Source of the DNA: DASXIW01 sp036497785
GTDB taxonomy: Bacteria > Pseudomonadota > Alphaproteobacteria > Acetobacterales > Acetobacteraceae
NCBI GenBank assembly: GCA_036497785.1
Contig: DASXIW010000170.1
Coordinates: 1-23,292 of the forward strand
Direction of reading: 5' to 3'
DNA: 23,292 nt
Shown piece by piece: positions 22,887-23,292 of this stretch. The first letter of the stretch is position 1. Every line of letters begins with the position of its first letter. The notes under the pieces were generated by a model. It was not told the DNA's origin. It made no database searches and was given only the letters and a program-made list of their open reading frames with translations. Made by a program: the position numbers and the translations under genes.

Positions 22887-23292
22887 TCAGGCCGTACATC
22901 GCCCGCTGATCTCAATACCTGGACGCTGACCCAGCCACCGGCCGGTCGCCTCGGCCGACCGGTCGGGCAGCACGTCGACGACCTCCCGCCGTGCGAGGTC
23001 GACCATGATCGTCCCGTAACGAAGCCCCTTCTGCCAAGCCCAGTCATCTATCCCGACCACCCGCACCGTCGCTGCCTTGTTGCGCGCGCCGACATGGCGC
23101 TTGAGACTGCGCAGAATTGCGTCATCGCTCTGTGGTAGTCCAAGGCTGGCAATCAGGCGTTCGGCCGGACGACCGCCTGCGGCATGGCCCAAAAAGCCTG
23201 GTCAGATCGGCCACCCGGCAGGTCCTTCGGGCACACGAGCCGGCGACATGGGGAAGGCGATCGCTGAACGTCTGACGTTCGCACCCTTGGTT
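22887..23292 (-). pseudogene. ISL3-family transposase remnant, frameshifted and truncated; N-terminus outside window
   Basis: From the right edge one frame reads CERQTFSDRLPHV and then ARRTCRVADLTRLFG, matching the region after the zinc finger of ISL3 transposases. The match then moves to another frame that continues HAAGGRPAERLIASLGLPQS, VVGIDDWAWQKGLRYGTIMV and LLPDRSAE-like DVLPDRSAEATGRWL, the start of the ISL3 DDE domain. The switch coincides with a run of five A residues at 23191-23195. The match ends at RPGIEI, and a stop follows at 22887. The expected SRDR segment and the rest of the catalytic domain are missing. In another frame, QRAMYG appears soon after the break. It resembles the KRQMYG near the C-terminus of these enzymes, so an internal deletion is possible. 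Confidence 0.8.

Overview
The window looks like a piece of chromosome from a GC-rich alphaproteobacterium. The best-supported clue is the ordered run hemC-hemD-mic60-hemY, a gene order known from this class. An lspA gene directly followed by a DUF3035 (BamF-type) lipoprotein points the same way. Placement in the Acetobacteraceae/Rhodospirillales is my inference from overall style and was not tested.

Layout. (1) 1-3036, minus strand: a small amino-acid/carbon metabolism cluster reading right to left, with a 2-keto-4-pentenoate hydratase-type protein, a threonine-synthase-like PLP enzyme and a D-threonine aldolase/D-serine dehydratase-type enzyme cut by the left edge. (2) 3197-11474, plus strand: ribF, ileS, lspA, bamF-like lipoprotein, mutL and a SolA-type flavin oxidase. 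ileS/lspA and mutL/solA overlap by ATGA. lspA/bamF and bamF/mutL are instead separated by two copies of a composite palindromic repeat, each of which begins exactly on the upstream gene's TAG stop codon. (3) 11617-14877, minus strand: tsaD, rlmJ and gpsA, overlapping head to tail, then a small exported protein of unknown function. (4) 14899-19030, plus strand: hemC, hemD, mic60 and hemY, tightly coupled, diverging from tsaD across only 21 bp. This block joins tetrapyrrole synthesis to the bacterial Mic60 membrane-shaping module.

(5) 19083-23292 is accessory and visibly decayed. It holds a DUF4239 membrane protein split by a frameshift, a complete IS1182-family element whose transposase carries one in-frame TAA, and at the right edge an ISL3-family transposase remnant with a frameshift and a truncation. 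Between the two transposons is an apparently intact 279-codon gene with a perfect AGGAGG ribosome binding site. Its product has five copies of a 31-residue arginine/leucine module separated by glutamate/aspartate-rich linkers. I recognise no family for it, and it is the best candidate here for something undescribed.

No tRNA, rRNA or CRISPR array was seen. All calls come from reading the sequence and remembered family motifs; no database search was run.
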